DNA of 48,244 nt, from assembly GCA_001798855.1 (NCBI GenBank), contig MGQQ01000084.1, forward strand, positions 1-48,244. The letters run 5' to 3'. Of this stretch, positions 1 through 8,295 are shown in pieces. The notes beneath the pieces are model-generated. The model was not told the origin of the DNA, did not search any database, and was given only the letters and a program-made list of their open reading frames with translations. The stretch's first letter is position 1, and every line of letters begins with the position of its first letter. The position numbers and the translations under genes are program-made. The DNA comes from Deltaproteobacteria bacterium RBG_16_49_23 (GTDB lineage Bacteria > Desulfobacterota > BSN033 > UBA1163).

Positions 1-1
1 G

Positions 2-355
2 AAGAGACCCGGAATCTCCATTACGGTTTCAGGCGTCACGGATATCGTCCAGGGGATGATGGATGAAGCAGGCCTGGGTCGTATCCACACCGTCGAGTAT
101 TCCATGGGAACATGGGGTCAGACTGAGAAGCTACCCGATTATGATGTTTTGAAGATCACCACGATGTGTGGCCATGCCATGATTGCCAACGACCTGGTGG
201 GGAAGATGATCCGGGATATCAAACGGGGTAGAAAGACACTGGATGAAGTAGCGGTGGAGATGGCCAAGTGTTGTACTTGCGGCAATTTGAACTTGACCCG
301 TGCGAAAACGATGTTGAAAGAGATGTCGCCCCTCTATGTGATCAACAGCTATTGA
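2..355 (+). CDS. Unrecognised protein, C-terminal part only
   Basis: The reading frame is open from the window edge to TGA at 353-355, so only the last 117 or so residues are visible. An internal ATG at 56 exists, but the frame continues upstream of it, so it is probably not the start. Visible features are a Cys-Cys-x-Cys cluster (KCCTCGN) near residue 70 of the part after that ATG, a single Cys earlier (TTMCGHA), and a predicted alpha/beta character with no membrane segment. It lies 36 bases before a FAD/NAD oxidoreductase and on the same strand as the CooF/CooS-like genes, so it is probably the upstream gene of that operon. I do not recognise the family. The cysteines could bind metal, but that is inference. 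Confidence 0.6.
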   Translation, partial: KRPGISITVSGVTDIVQGMMDEAGLGRIHTVEYSMGTWGQTEKLPDYDVLKITTMCGHAMIANDLVGKMIRDIKRGRKTLDEVAVEMAKCCTCGNLNLTRAKTMLKEMSPLYVINSY

Positions 356-391
356 ACCATCTGTATTCGGGACATAAGGAAGGAGTGAAAA

Positions 392-1690
392 ATGCGATAT
401 ATCATTATTGGAGGAAGTGCTGCGGGGATTAGTGCCGTCGAGGCTATTCGGTCTATCGATCAGACCTCCTCCATCGAGCTGTTCAGCGGTGAAGGGACTC
501 CCTTCTACTCGCGTGTTTTACTGAGTTACTATATTGCCGGAGCCATTACAAAGGAAGAGTTGCATTTCAGGCCCCTGGAGTTCTTCGCAGACAATAAAGT
601 CAACGCTCATCTGGGTCAGAGAGTCAGTCAGGTTTTACCTGAGTCAAAATCGATCCGAATGGGAGACGGAAGAGAGTATCCTTTTGACCGATTACTGATC
701 GCATCGGGTTCGTCCCCAAAGATTATGGAGGTTCCGGGGAAGGATAAAAAGGGGGTTGTGGTCATGAGGAATATCGATCACGCCCAGGAGATTGTCAACC
801 GTGTAGAGGAAATGAAAACAGCGTGCGTACTGGGAGGAGGGCTGATCGGCCTGAGGACGGGTTATGCCCTTTCGGTTCGGGGCGTGAAGGTGAAGATCAT
901 TGTTAAATCAAGTCATGTCCTTTCTCAGATGTTAGACCAGGAATCAGCAGAAATGATCCAGGGAACGATGCGCCAGCATGGTGTTGATATCCGGACGGGC
1001 CGGGATGCTGTTGAGATTGTAGGAAAGGAATCGGTTGAGGGGATCATCCTTGATGATGGAGAGCGAATCAATTGCCAACTCGTTGTCATTGGGAAGGGTG
1101 TCCAGCCCAATGTCGATTTCCTCTCATCCACTCAGATTAAAGTCAATGAGGGGATTGTTGCAGATGAGACCATGATGACCAGTGTGCCGGATATTTACGT
1201 GGCTGGGGATGTGGCAGAGACTTATGACCTTACCACCGGAAGGACGAGTGTCAATGCCATTTGGCCATGCGCTTTTGAACAAGGCCGTGTGGCAGGTTTG
1301 AACATGGCCGGTAAAAAAGCCAAATATGAGGGGTCTTTCCGGATGAATTCACTCGACTTTTATGGACTGCCTGTGATTTCAATGGGAATCACCCGTATCG
1401 ATGGGAATGGATTCCAACAGTTCCAGAAGAAGACGGAAAATACTTATCGGAAACTTGTCCTAAGGGATGGGCGTATCGTTGGAGCGATTCTGGTCGGTCA
1501 GGTTCAAAAGGCAGGGATCCTGGCCACTCTTTTGAAGAAGCGGGTGAATGTTTCGGATATCATCCCCCTGTTAATGAGTCATAGACTCAATTTTGCCGAA
1601 TTATTACCCTTGACCCAACAGAATCGAGAAAGATTCAATGAGGTTGAATATAGAGAGCTAAGTCAACGACCGTTGGCATCGAGACGTTAA
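392..1690 (+). CDS. FAD/NAD(P)-dependent oxidoreductase of a CODH-type operon
   Basis: A 432-residue pyridine nucleotide-disulfide oxidoreductase-family flavoprotein. An N-terminal FAD-binding Rossmann motif (IIGGSAAGISA, residues 5-15) is followed by an NAD-binding motif (VLGGGLIGLRTG, about residues 145-156) and the second FAD motif (IYVAGDVAE, about residue 270). There is no redox-active CxxxxC disulfide, so it resembles NADH oxidase/ferredoxin reductase types rather than dithiol reductases. The start ATG at 392 has a GGAAGGAG ribosome site just upstream. CooF-like and CooS-like genes follow in the same direction. In known CODH operons such flavoproteins are thought to pass electrons from the ferredoxin to NAD(P). 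That role is inferred here from context; the protein family itself is clear. Confidence 0.9.
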   Translation: MRYIIIGGSAAGISAVEAIRSIDQTSSIELFSGEGTPFYSRVLLSYYIAGAITKEELHFRPLEFFADNKVNAHLGQRVSQVLPESKSIRMGDGREYPFDRLLIASGSSPKIMEVPGKDKKGVVVMRNIDHAQEIVNRVEEMKTACVLGGGLIGLRTGYALSVRGVKVKIIVKSSHVLSQMLDQESAEMIQGTMRQHGVDIRTGRDAVEIVGKESVEGIILDDGERINCQLVVIGKGVQPNVDFLSSTQIKVNEGIVADETMMTSVPDIYVAGDVAETYDLTTGRTSVNAIWPCAFEQGRVAGLNMAGKKAKYEGSFRMNSLDFYGLPVISMGITRIDGNGFQQFQKKTENTYRKLVLRDGRIVGAILVGQVQKAGILATLLKKRVNVSDIIPLLMSHRLNFAELLPLTQQNRERFNEVEYRELSQRPLASRR

Positions 1691-1771
1691 GAGATTTCTG
1701 AAAAAGTCCAGAAATCTTTGTAATCAAGAGAGCGTGAAATAGTTTTTCAAAGCTCTATTTAGGAGGATAAG

Positions 1772-2245
1772 ATGAAAGTGATCAAGGTAGATCCAGAAAA
1801 ATGTACACAATGTCATACCTGTGACCTCTGGTGTGGCATTGAGATCGGCTCTGAGAAGAAGGAGCTGAATAACGCCATTCATGAGAAACCGCAGCCTGTC
1901 CCCCGAGTTTATGTAGAGGGGAATAACTTCCCCCTTCATTGTCGCCATTGTGAAGTGGCCCCTTGTATTGACGCCTGTCCCAATGGAACGATGCGAAGAG
2001 ACCCGGCGACGGGGCTGGTCTATGTCTATGAGCCGACCTGCATTGCGTGCTGGATGTGTGTGATGGTCTGCCCCTTTGGAATTATTGCCCCATCGCCCTC
2101 GATCCATGTCGCTGTAAAATGCGACCGCTGCCGGAACATGGAGTACCCCATCTGTGTGGATGTCTGTCCCACGAAGGCATTGGCTCTGGAGGAAAGGGAG
2201 GAGGGAGCGACCTGGTATGGGTATGCCCCCAAGCGGAGTTATTAA
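1772..2245 (+). CDS. cooF: CooF-like ferredoxin with four [4Fe-4S] motifs
   Basis: A 157-residue cytoplasmic polyferredoxin of the CooF/HycB/DmsB type. Four cysteine groups are visible: CTQCHTCDLWC at residues 11-21, CRHCEVAPCIDACP near 56, CIACWMCVMVCPFG near 90, and CDRCRNMEYPICVDVCP near 116. Together these fit four [4Fe-4S] clusters. AGGAGGATAAG precedes the ATG at 1772. It sits between the FAD/NAD oxidoreductase and the CooS-like gene, the usual place for the electron carrier that docks on the CODH B/D clusters. It should move electrons between the CooS-like protein and the flavoprotein. The family is certain; the specific CODH partnership rests on operon position. Confidence 0.9.
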   Translation: MKVIKVDPEKCTQCHTCDLWCGIEIGSEKKELNNAIHEKPQPVPRVYVEGNNFPLHCRHCEVAPCIDACPNGTMRRDPATGLVYVYEPTCIACWMCVMVCPFGIIAPSPSIHVAVKCDRCRNMEYPICVDVCPTKALALEEREEGATWYGYAPKRSY

Positions 2246-2257
2246 CGGAATACCTGT

Positions 2258-2284
2258 AGTCGCAGGCTTTAGCCTGCGAATTTA
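2258..2284. repeat. Short copy of the GGCTTTAGCC palindromic repeat
   Basis: The intergenic sequence around GCAGGCTTTAGCCTGC is a palindrome in the gap between the ferredoxin and CooS-like genes. The same core occurs at about 9197 and 15675 inside longer elements, so this is probably a truncated member of that dispersed family. Confidence 0.65.
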
Positions 2285-2314
2285 CTGGTGACAGATTAGA
2301 AAGGAGAGGAAGAG

Positions 2315-4000
2315 ATGGATTTCGTACAAAGAAAGACTGCGGATAGTGTGGTAGATCATTTTTTAAAGGAAGCAGCAGAGAAAGAGATTCCATTAGTGTG
2401 GGATCGCTATGAAGGGTCGCTTCCCCAGTGTGGGTTTTGTGAGACTGGATTGAATTGCAGGGATTGTCTACAGGGGCCTTGCATCAGCCATCCTTTCAAG
2501 GATCAGAACAAGGTGGGTATCTGCGGAAAAGACAAGGATATCCTTGCCGTTCATTCTTTCATCAGGCTGGTGGTACAGGGGGCAATGGGTTACCTGGATC
2601 AACTGACCGATTTTGCCAAGGACGTTGAAGCTGGGGAAGGGTCTCCCAAGCGAAAACAGGAGGCGGTTAAGCTTATCAAGGATATCCAGGGCATGTGGGG
2701 AGATGGAAATACGGACGTCATGAAAAAGTTTCCGAAGGCCCTTATCGACGGTTGGAAGGCAGCAGGCATCTATCCGGATGGAATTGGCAGCGCCCTGTTC
2801 AAGGTGTCTCAGAAATTGGATGGAGGGGTCGGAAATGTTGAGGAGACTCTTCTTTGGGCATTCAAGGGGGCCCTCATGGGTTGTGCAGCCCAGATGCTTC
2901 AGGGAAGATTGAAGACAGCTGTTTTTGGAGATACCGCTCCCACGAACGTGGAGGTCAATCTGGGTGTGCTTCCGAAAGACCTGCCCGTTGTTCTTCTCTA
3001 TGGTCATTTCTCTCCTTTTTTGAAACAGAAGATTGCTGACGAAGCCAAAGGGAAGAAGGTGAAAGTCATGGGGGTCTGCACGGATCCCTTTGTTCCACCT
3101 TATTCTTTTTCTCCAGTCACCAACTATGGCTCCCAGGAGATACCTCTAATGACAGGAGCGGTGGACTTGATTGTGGCCGGCGACCAATGTGTCAATCCCT
3201 CTTTGGCGGAATTGGCTAAGATTTGGAAGGTGGAAGTCGTCCCCACAGAAGTTTTAAATAGGGGAGATGTGAGCTCTTTTGCCAGGGAGATCATTGGAAT
3301 GGCTCAAGAGGCTTTTAAGGCTCGCAGTGAGGTAGCCAGAGACATCCCTAATATTAAAGAGTCGGGTATCATGGGTTTTTCTGCAAAGAACATCCATGCG
3401 GACAAGGTGGTGAAGGGACTTTCAGATGGAAAAATTAAGGGAATCGCCATCCTGGCGGGATGTAACAATGTCAAGTTCACACAGGATCAAGAGATTGTTT
3501 CAATCGCCCGTGAGTTATTGAAAAAAGATATTTTCTGTGTCTCAGAGGGGTGTGCCAGTGTGGGTCTTGCCAAATTCGGGTTATTAAATCCCAAACAGCG
3601 TGATGCCAGTTGTGGCAAGAGGTTATCGGCTCTGCTTGCTTCTCTGGGGAAGAATGTCCCGGCAGTCATCGATCTCGGAAGTTGTGAAAATAGCGGCGTG
3701 ACCGATTTCTTACTGAACATGGCAAGCGTGGGGAAAAAGCCTATCAAAGAATTTCCGATCGTGGCCTGTTTTCCTGAGGCTAACCGGACCAAGGCAGTAG
3801 CCAGGGCAGCCTGGACTGTGGCCATGGGAATCCCGACCTATTTCTGGCCATTTCTGCCTGTCACCGGAAGTCAGAAGATCATAGAGTCCCTGAGTGGATT
3901 CTGTTTAGAAAAATTCGGCGCAAAGCTTTATGTCATCACGGAAAAAATGGATTATACCAAGAAAGCGGAATTGCTTGTGAAAAGTCTAAAAAAGGCGTAG
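2315..4000 (+). CDS. cooS: Divergent CooS-type Ni-Fe-S carbon monoxide dehydrogenase homologue
   Basis: A 561-residue protein of the CooS/hybrid-cluster superfamily, shorter than typical CooS (about 620-640). Its N-terminus aligns without gaps to Carboxydothermus CODH-II numbering as I recall it. B-cluster cysteines 48, 51, 56 and 70 are present. D-cluster Cys39 is kept, position 47 is Asn, and there is an extra Cys42 (C-x2-C). Probable C-cluster ligands are H231 (YGHFSP), C255 (GVCT), C292 (GDQC), C383 (GCNN), C413 (EGCAS) and C457 (GSCEN). Lys493 corresponds to the catalytic Lys. The His equivalent to H93 is Tyr93, and positions 96, 99 and 102 are Gln, Asp and Lys. The tandem Cys pair near residue 255 is a single Cys. 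The fold and metal sites look intact, but CO oxidation is uncertain. AGGAGAGG precedes the start. Confidence 0.85.
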   Translation: MDFVQRKTADSVVDHFLKEAAEKEIPLVWDRYEGSLPQCGFCETGLNCRDCLQGPCISHPFKDQNKVGICGKDKDILAVHSFIRLVVQGAMGYLDQLTDFAKDVEAGEGSPKRKQEAVKLIKDIQGMWGDGNTDVMKKFPKALIDGWKAAGIYPDGIGSALFKVSQKLDGGVGNVEETLLWAFKGALMGCAAQMLQGRLKTAVFGDTAPTNVEVNLGVLPKDLPVVLLYGHFSPFLKQKIADEAKGKKVKVMGVCTDPFVPPYSFSPVTNYGSQEIPLMTGAVDLIVAGDQCVNPSLAELAKIWKVEVVPTEVLNRGDVSSFAREIIGMAQEAFKARSEVARDIPNIKESGIMGFSAKNIHADKVVKGLSDGKIKGIAILAGCNNVKFTQDQEIVSIARELLKKDIFCVSEGCASVGLAKFGLLNPKQRDASCGKRLSALLASLGKNVPAVIDLGSCENSGVTDFLLNMASVGKKPIKEFPIVACFPEANRTKAVARAAWTVAMGIPTYFWPFLPVTGSQKIIESLSGFCLEKFGAKLYVITEKMDYTKKAELLVKSLKKA

Positions 4001-4029
4001 GGTCTTCAATGTTTCATGAGATTTTTGTG

Positions 4030-4050
4030 CTTTCTTCGCTATGAAGAAAG
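4030..4050 (+). terminator. Hairpin after the CooS-like gene
   Basis: CTTTCTTC and GAAGAAAG form a perfect 8-bp stem with a 5-base loop 30 bases after the CooS stop codon. There is no T-run after it, so it may be a weak or factor-dependent terminator or a processing site between the CODH-type and transporter operons. Confidence 0.35.
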
Positions 4051-4095
4051 AGGCTGTTGTATCATTCCAAAAATGCAGGGAAAGGAGGATCTGAA

Positions 4096-5076
4096 ATGAA
4101 GATGAACAAATGGTTACAAGTAACAACAATGGTGTTTCTTACGATCCTGGTTTTTGTCAGTGGAGCCCAGGCAGCCGATTGGAAGCCAACCAAACCGATC
4201 GAGTTCGTGGCTCCCTTTGCTCCGGGGGGTGGCAGCGACGTATTAGCCCGGTCTATTGCCAGCATCATTGAGGGAGAGAAATTATGTCCGGTACCCCTCC
4301 TCGTTGCTAACAAAGCTGGCGGCAGCGGCCTCGTTGGAACGACAGCGGTCGTCCAGCAGAAAGGGGATCCTCATGTCCTTGTGACCTACATCCCCGGTCA
4401 GGCGCAAGCGGCCTTGGTAGCAGGGAAGGGAGCTCCCACCTATCGTGAGCTCACCATGATCTGCGGCCTGGCCCTCGATGAACAGTTGATTGTCGTAAAG
4501 ACCGATTCGCGTTTCAAAACAATTCAAGACATCATCGCTGAGTCAAAAAAGCGTCCAGGAGAATTGACCATTGCAGGAACGGGCTCAGGCCAGGACGACC
4601 ATATATGCACGCGCGTTTTCGAACGATCTGCAGGAATCAAATTTCGTTATGTTCCCTTCAAAAGCGGTGGGGAATGCATTACAGCCCTTCTGGGTGGACA
4701 CGTGGATATGATCTGGGCCAATCCTCCTGAATTCGTGCCCCAGTGGGAGGCAAAGATGGTTCGTCCTGTGGCCGTTGCAAAACTTACACGCATGCCGGAT
4801 TTCCCGGATGTGCCCACCCTGAAAGAAATAGGCCATACTGTAACCTACTTCTTTTACCGAGGTATTGCTGCCCCCCAGGGCATCCCAGTTGAAGCCGCAG
4901 CTTTTTATGAGAATATGTTTAAACGAATGGTGGATTCATCTGCGTGGAAGGAAAAATATCTAAAAAAATACATGCTTAGCCCGAGTTGGATGGGGAGCAA
5001 GGAGTTTGCAAAGGTCGTTGCCCAGAATGAAGAAGAATCGAAGGAGACCCTGAAGGATCTGGGACTCCTTAAGTAA
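4096..5076 (+). CDS. tctC: Tripartite tricarboxylate transporter substrate-binding protein (TctC/Bug)
   Basis: The periplasmic solute-binding component of a TTT system. An ATG at 4057 is in frame, but the ATG at 4096 follows AAAGGAGG by 7 bases and begins a clean signal peptide (MKMNKWLQ, a hydrophobic stretch, then cleavage after GAQA), giving 326 residues. The mature protein starts with the Bug-family pattern KPIEFVAPFAPGGGSDVLAR and carries the usual GGSGLVGT region. Genes for the small (TctB) and large (TctA) membrane subunits follow. The ligand is likely a carboxylate, possibly an aromatic or dicarboxylic acid given the surrounding catabolic genes, but sequence does not decide it. Confidence 0.92.
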   Translation: MKMNKWLQVTTMVFLTILVFVSGAQAADWKPTKPIEFVAPFAPGGGSDVLARSIASIIEGEKLCPVPLLVANKAGGSGLVGTTAVVQQKGDPHVLVTYIPGQAQAALVAGKGAPTYRELTMICGLALDEQLIVVKTDSRFKTIQDIIAESKKRPGELTIAGTGSGQDDHICTRVFERSAGIKFRYVPFKSGGECITALLGGHVDMIWANPPEFVPQWEAKMVRPVAVAKLTRMPDFPDVPTLKEIGHTVTYFFYRGIAAPQGIPVEAAAFYENMFKRMVDSSAWKEKYLKKYMLSPSWMGSKEFAKVVAQNEEESKETLKDLGLLK

Positions 5077-5107
5077 AGGTTCTTCCGGCTTTTGTGTAGG
5101 TGCTTCC

Positions 5108-5164
5108 CCTTTATAACCCCTCCACACCTCCCCTTAATGTAAGGGGAGGCTGGGTGGGGTTATC
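5108..5164. repeat. GC-rich palindromic intergenic repeat
   Basis: AACCCCTCCACACCTCCCCTT, then a short spacer, then the complementary AAGGGGAGGCTGGGTGGGGTT form an almost perfect hairpin between tctC and tctB. The same element in the opposite orientation lies at 38779-38828, so it is a dispersed repeat. It may also attenuate transcription between the solute-receptor and membrane genes. Confidence 0.75.
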
Positions 5165-5199
5165 ATAGAGGGAACGGAGGATTCGGTTGGAGCATAGAG

Positions 5200-5646
5200 A
5201 TGCGACTTGCTGACCTCATAGGCGGAGTAATCGTTCTGATATTAGGAGTGGCCGCGATCTATTTTTCCTCGCAACTTGAATATTATTCTGAATTCGGTCC
5301 GGGGCCTGGATTTTTACCTCTTTGGGTAGGAATCTGTATCACGGGTTTTGCCATCGTCCTCATTTTCAACATCTTAAGAAAACATGAAAAAGCAGGAGCT
5401 TTTTTAAAACCCCGAACCAGGGAAGGGTTCAAACTGCTCATCATCATTATTGCGACTTTTTTCCTTTTACCTCACCTCGGTTTTTCTATTGGTTTCGGTC
5501 TTTTTGCTGGACTCACCATGCGTTTCATGGGAAGACATCGCTGGTTTGTTTGCGGTCTCACAGCCGTTGGGATAGCCATTGGCATTCGTTACGTCTTTGG
5601 TCATTGGCTGAGCATCCCACTGCCAAAAGGCATCGCGGGATGGTAG
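5200..5646 (+). CDS. tctB: TTT transporter small membrane subunit (TctB)
   Basis: A 148-residue membrane protein with about four hydrophobic segments (residues about 8-25, 45-62, 80-95 and 115-135). It has the family pattern of an N-terminal helix followed by a short periplasmic stretch ending in GPGPGFLPLWVG. It lies between tctC and tctA and should form the transporter's membrane core with TctA. Length and topology are normal for TctB. The start ATG at 5200 was chosen because the hydrophobic first helix begins directly after it; the ribosome site is weak. A 96-base inverted-repeat element separates it from tctA. Confidence 0.88.
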   Translation: MRLADLIGGVIVLILGVAAIYFSSQLEYYSEFGPGPGFLPLWVGICITGFAIVLIFNILRKHEKAGAFLKPRTREGFKLLIIIIATFFLLPHLGFSIGFGLFAGLTMRFMGRHRWFVCGLTAVGIAIGIRYVFGHWLSIPLPKGIAGW

Positions 5647-5650
5647 TTCG

Positions 5651-5746
5651 CCCCGTTAGAAAAGGCGTAAGCCCGCCCTTTCTGCAGGGTTAATTAAGTT
5701 TCAATTCTATAATCCCCGTCATGAATGGCTTGACATTCTAACGGGG
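5651..5746. repeat. 96-bp inverted-repeat element between tctB and tctA
   Basis: The 11-base sequence CCCCGTTAGAA at 5651-5661 is repeated as its exact complement, TTCTAACGGGG, at 5736-5746. The interior holds smaller palindromic pieces (GGCGTAAGCCCGCC). It encodes nothing. It looks like a small non-autonomous, MITE-like element or a folded RNA segment inserted in the transporter operon. Confidence 0.6.
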
Positions 5747-5758
5747 TAAAGGACGGAT

Positions 5759-7270
5759 ATGGATCTGCTTCAAAATCTCTATATGGGGTTCTCCATCTCC
5801 CTTACCCCGATAAACATTCTCTACTGCCTTGCGGGATGCTTCTTAGGACAAATTGTTGGCGTCCTGCCAGGCATTGGAGCGCCGACCGCCGTGGCCCTGC
5901 TCCTCCCTCTGACTTTTTCAATTAACCCCACCTCTGCCATCATTATGTTTGCTGGCATCTATTATGGGGTGGCTTATGGAGGAACAATTACTTCAGTCCT
6001 CATCAATGTCCCGGGTGAATCCTCCACGGTCATGACCTGTCTCGATGGATACCAGATGGCCCTTAAGGGCCGGGCTGGAGCGGCTCTATCCGTTGCAGCC
6101 ATCGGCTCCTGGATTGCGGGAACGATTGCTGTCGCTATTCTAATGTGTTTTGCACCGGCCCTGGCCAATTTTGCCCTCCGCTTTGGACCGTCTGAGTTCT
6201 TTGGTCTGGCCTTCATGTCCTTCGGACTGCTTACCGTTTTCGGAGCGGAAGAGCCCATAAAGACGATCATCTCCACGCTGATCGGCCTACTCATTGCGAC
6301 GATCGGGCTTGATGTGGTAAGTGGCATGCCCAGGTTTACTTTTGGTATGCCCCAGCTATTCGGTGGATTTGATTTCATCGTCATGATTTGTGGCATCTTC
6401 GGACTGGCTGAGGTTTTCAATAGCATTGAGGAACCTGAGGAAGGCCAGCTCATTAAGGAGAAGATGCGACTCCGTGATCTCTTCCTCACGAAGGCGGAGT
6501 GGGTCGCCTCGCGATGGGCCATCCTGCGAGGCACAATCATCGGGTTCCTCACAGGGATTATCCCGGCTGGCGGGATCACAACAGCCTCCTTCCTCGCGTA
6601 TCTTGCAGAGAAAAGGGTCTCAAGGCATCCTGAGGATTTTGGGAAAGGAGCGATCGAGGGAGTGGCCTCACCCGAAGCGGCAAACAATGCTGCTTCGATC
6701 AGCGGATTTGCTCCGCTCCTCGCTTTGGGGATACCGGGCTCCCCGACAACGGCTGTCATGTTGGCAGGGTTCATGATGTGGGGGATTCGACCAGGGCCTC
6801 TGCTTTTTCAGACCAAACCAGATCTCGTATGGGGCCTTATTTCAAGCAAGTTCATCGGGAATCTCATCCTCCTTCTGATGAACATTTTTCTCATCCCTCT
6901 ATTTGTTATGATCCTGCGCGTACCTTATACTATTTTGATGTGTTTTATTGTCATCTTCGCATCTGTAGGTGCTTTCACTGTCAACAACAACTTCTTCGAT
7001 GTCTGGATGATGCTCGGATTCGGCATATTGGGCTATATCATGAGGAAACTCAGTTATCCGATCGTCCCCTTGGTCTTAGCCCTGGTTCTTGGAAACCTGG
7101 CGGAAAATTCCATTCGCCAAGCCCTCACCATATCCGGAGGAAGTTTTTCCATATTCTTCACAAGACCTATTTCCGTTCTTTTCATTATCGTAGGCATCCT
7201 CGCCTACCTCAGCCCGGTGATCCGATGGGCGCTGAAGGGAGTGCGGGGCCCCAAAGTAGAGGTATCCTAA
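5759..7270 (+). CDS. tctA: TTT transporter large membrane subunit (TctA)
   Basis: A 503-residue polytopic protein of the TctA family with about 10-12 hydrophobic segments. It shows the conserved early motif GVLPGIGAPTAVALLLPLTF, the region YGGTITSVLINVPGE, and the second repeat motif GIIPAGGITTASFLAYLAEK with AANNAA and LGIPGSPTTAVML. These are the substrate-pathway signatures of the family, and the length matches. It acts with TctB and TctC as a secondary, ion-coupled importer with a periplasmic receptor. It is the last gene of the transporter operon; a long gene-free stretch follows. Confidence 0.93.
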   Translation: MDLLQNLYMGFSISLTPINILYCLAGCFLGQIVGVLPGIGAPTAVALLLPLTFSINPTSAIIMFAGIYYGVAYGGTITSVLINVPGESSTVMTCLDGYQMALKGRAGAALSVAAIGSWIAGTIAVAILMCFAPALANFALRFGPSEFFGLAFMSFGLLTVFGAEEPIKTIISTLIGLLIATIGLDVVSGMPRFTFGMPQLFGGFDFIVMICGIFGLAEVFNSIEEPEEGQLIKEKMRLRDLFLTKAEWVASRWAILRGTIIGFLTGIIPAGGITTASFLAYLAEKRVSRHPEDFGKGAIEGVASPEAANNAASISGFAPLLALGIPGSPTTAVMLAGFMMWGIRPGPLLFQTKPDLVWGLISSKFIGNLILLLMNIFLIPLFVMILRVPYTILMCFIVIFASVGAFTVNNNFFDVWMMLGFGILGYIMRKLSYPIVPLVLALVLGNLAENSIRQALTISGGSFSIFFTRPISVLFIIVGILAYLSPVIRWALKGVRGPKVEVS

Positions 7271-7919
7271 ATCCCGGATCCGTAGCCATACATAAGGGTT
7301 GAATTCGACTGTTTGAAGTTAGATAGAAGCAGAGCCTTTTGGCCTGGCTAACGAATCGCCCCTTTCTGAGGAAATGTTAAACCATCTTTTAAGAATGTCA
7401 AAGAAAAAGATGAAATAATATTAGTCTTATGAATACAGAAACTTATAAGATTATATTTTTATTAAATGGTTTATAATAGAAAGATTTATCAAATTCTGTC
7501 CGGGGTCAAAACAAGAAAATTGGATACAAATTTTAGGATTCCTTCTTGACAGGCTGCTTAAATAAGGAAGGCGTATGGATTCAGTAAACCTGGCGCAGAT
7601 GTACAATTTAATTCAGGTTCTTCGTGTAATCGAGTGGGTCATTTCTGCCTTTTCTCTCCCCCTCTTTGGCCGCCGGCCCATAGGGCTTCCGGCTCGGAGA
7701 GCGCTACAGCTCGGAGAGCCTCTGGCCTGGAGGGCAAAGGTGGGTGAGCCTGCCTGCCGGTAGGCAGGGGGAGATTTTATAAATCATAAGCAACTCCATA
7801 TTCCTTCCATCACTCCGCCAATATTCTCGAAGACATCCCTGTCATATTTTTTCTGAGATGCTGCGATAATGTTTTCAACTATTTATCGTAAGAAAGGATT
7901 TGTTCTTAAAATCCTCCTC
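7271..7919. other. Gene-free stretch after tctA
   Basis: No convincing gene was found. The first 250 bases are AT-rich. Bases 7660-7770 are GC-rich and repeat-like, including the palindrome CCTGCCGGTAGGCAGG at 7753-7768, which recurs at 22945-22960. An open frame at 7575-7763 runs mostly through this repeat and is not believable as a gene. Confidence 0.6.
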
Positions 7920-8268
7920 CATCCCCCTTTGCTAAACTGATCCTTACCCATAAATAGGGGCGCTGGACACAAGGGGCACCCTGATAGATTCCCCATCCCC
8001 CTCTCTCCGAGCCAGAGGCTCTCCGAGCCGGCGGCCTGACCTCCCCCTTGAAGGGGGAGGAACGTGGGGATTACCTTCTCTTTCATTAGGAGGACCATAG
8101 CGATTATCCTCCCCTTCAGGGGGAGGGTTGGCCTGCCTGCCGAAGCCTCGGCGCAGGCAGGGGTGGGGGTGGGGTATGCCAAAACCTCAATTTCACCAGT
8201 CGTACGTTCCCTCCTTGTGTCCAGCCCCCCGACTTATGGGACACGGTTAGTTTGCTAAAGGGGGATAA
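7920..8268. repeat. MITE-like element with long imperfect inverted ends
   Basis: Left arm 7947-7974 (CCCATAAATAGGGGCGCTGG and on to ACACAAGG) is complementary to right arm 8213-8240 (CCTTGTGTCCAGCC through TTATGGG), with about 24 of 28 positions pairing. The complementarity extends outward through ATCCCCCTTT on the left and AAAGGGGGAT on the right. Inside are smaller hairpins such as CCTCCCCCTTGAAGGGGGAGG. No transposase is encoded, so it would be non-autonomous. Confidence 0.6.
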
Positions 8269-8295
8269 TAAAGATTATAAGCGACTCATGCGCCC

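Noticed and set aside
4057-4095. N-terminal extension of tctC
   Set aside because: The extra 13 residues precede a clear ribosome site and signal peptide at ATG 4096.
5974-6774. 266-residue minus-strand frame inside tctA
   Set aside because: It lies opposite a well-supported membrane protein gene, and its protein is rich in Ala, Pro and Ser from the complement of hydrophobic codons, with no motif.
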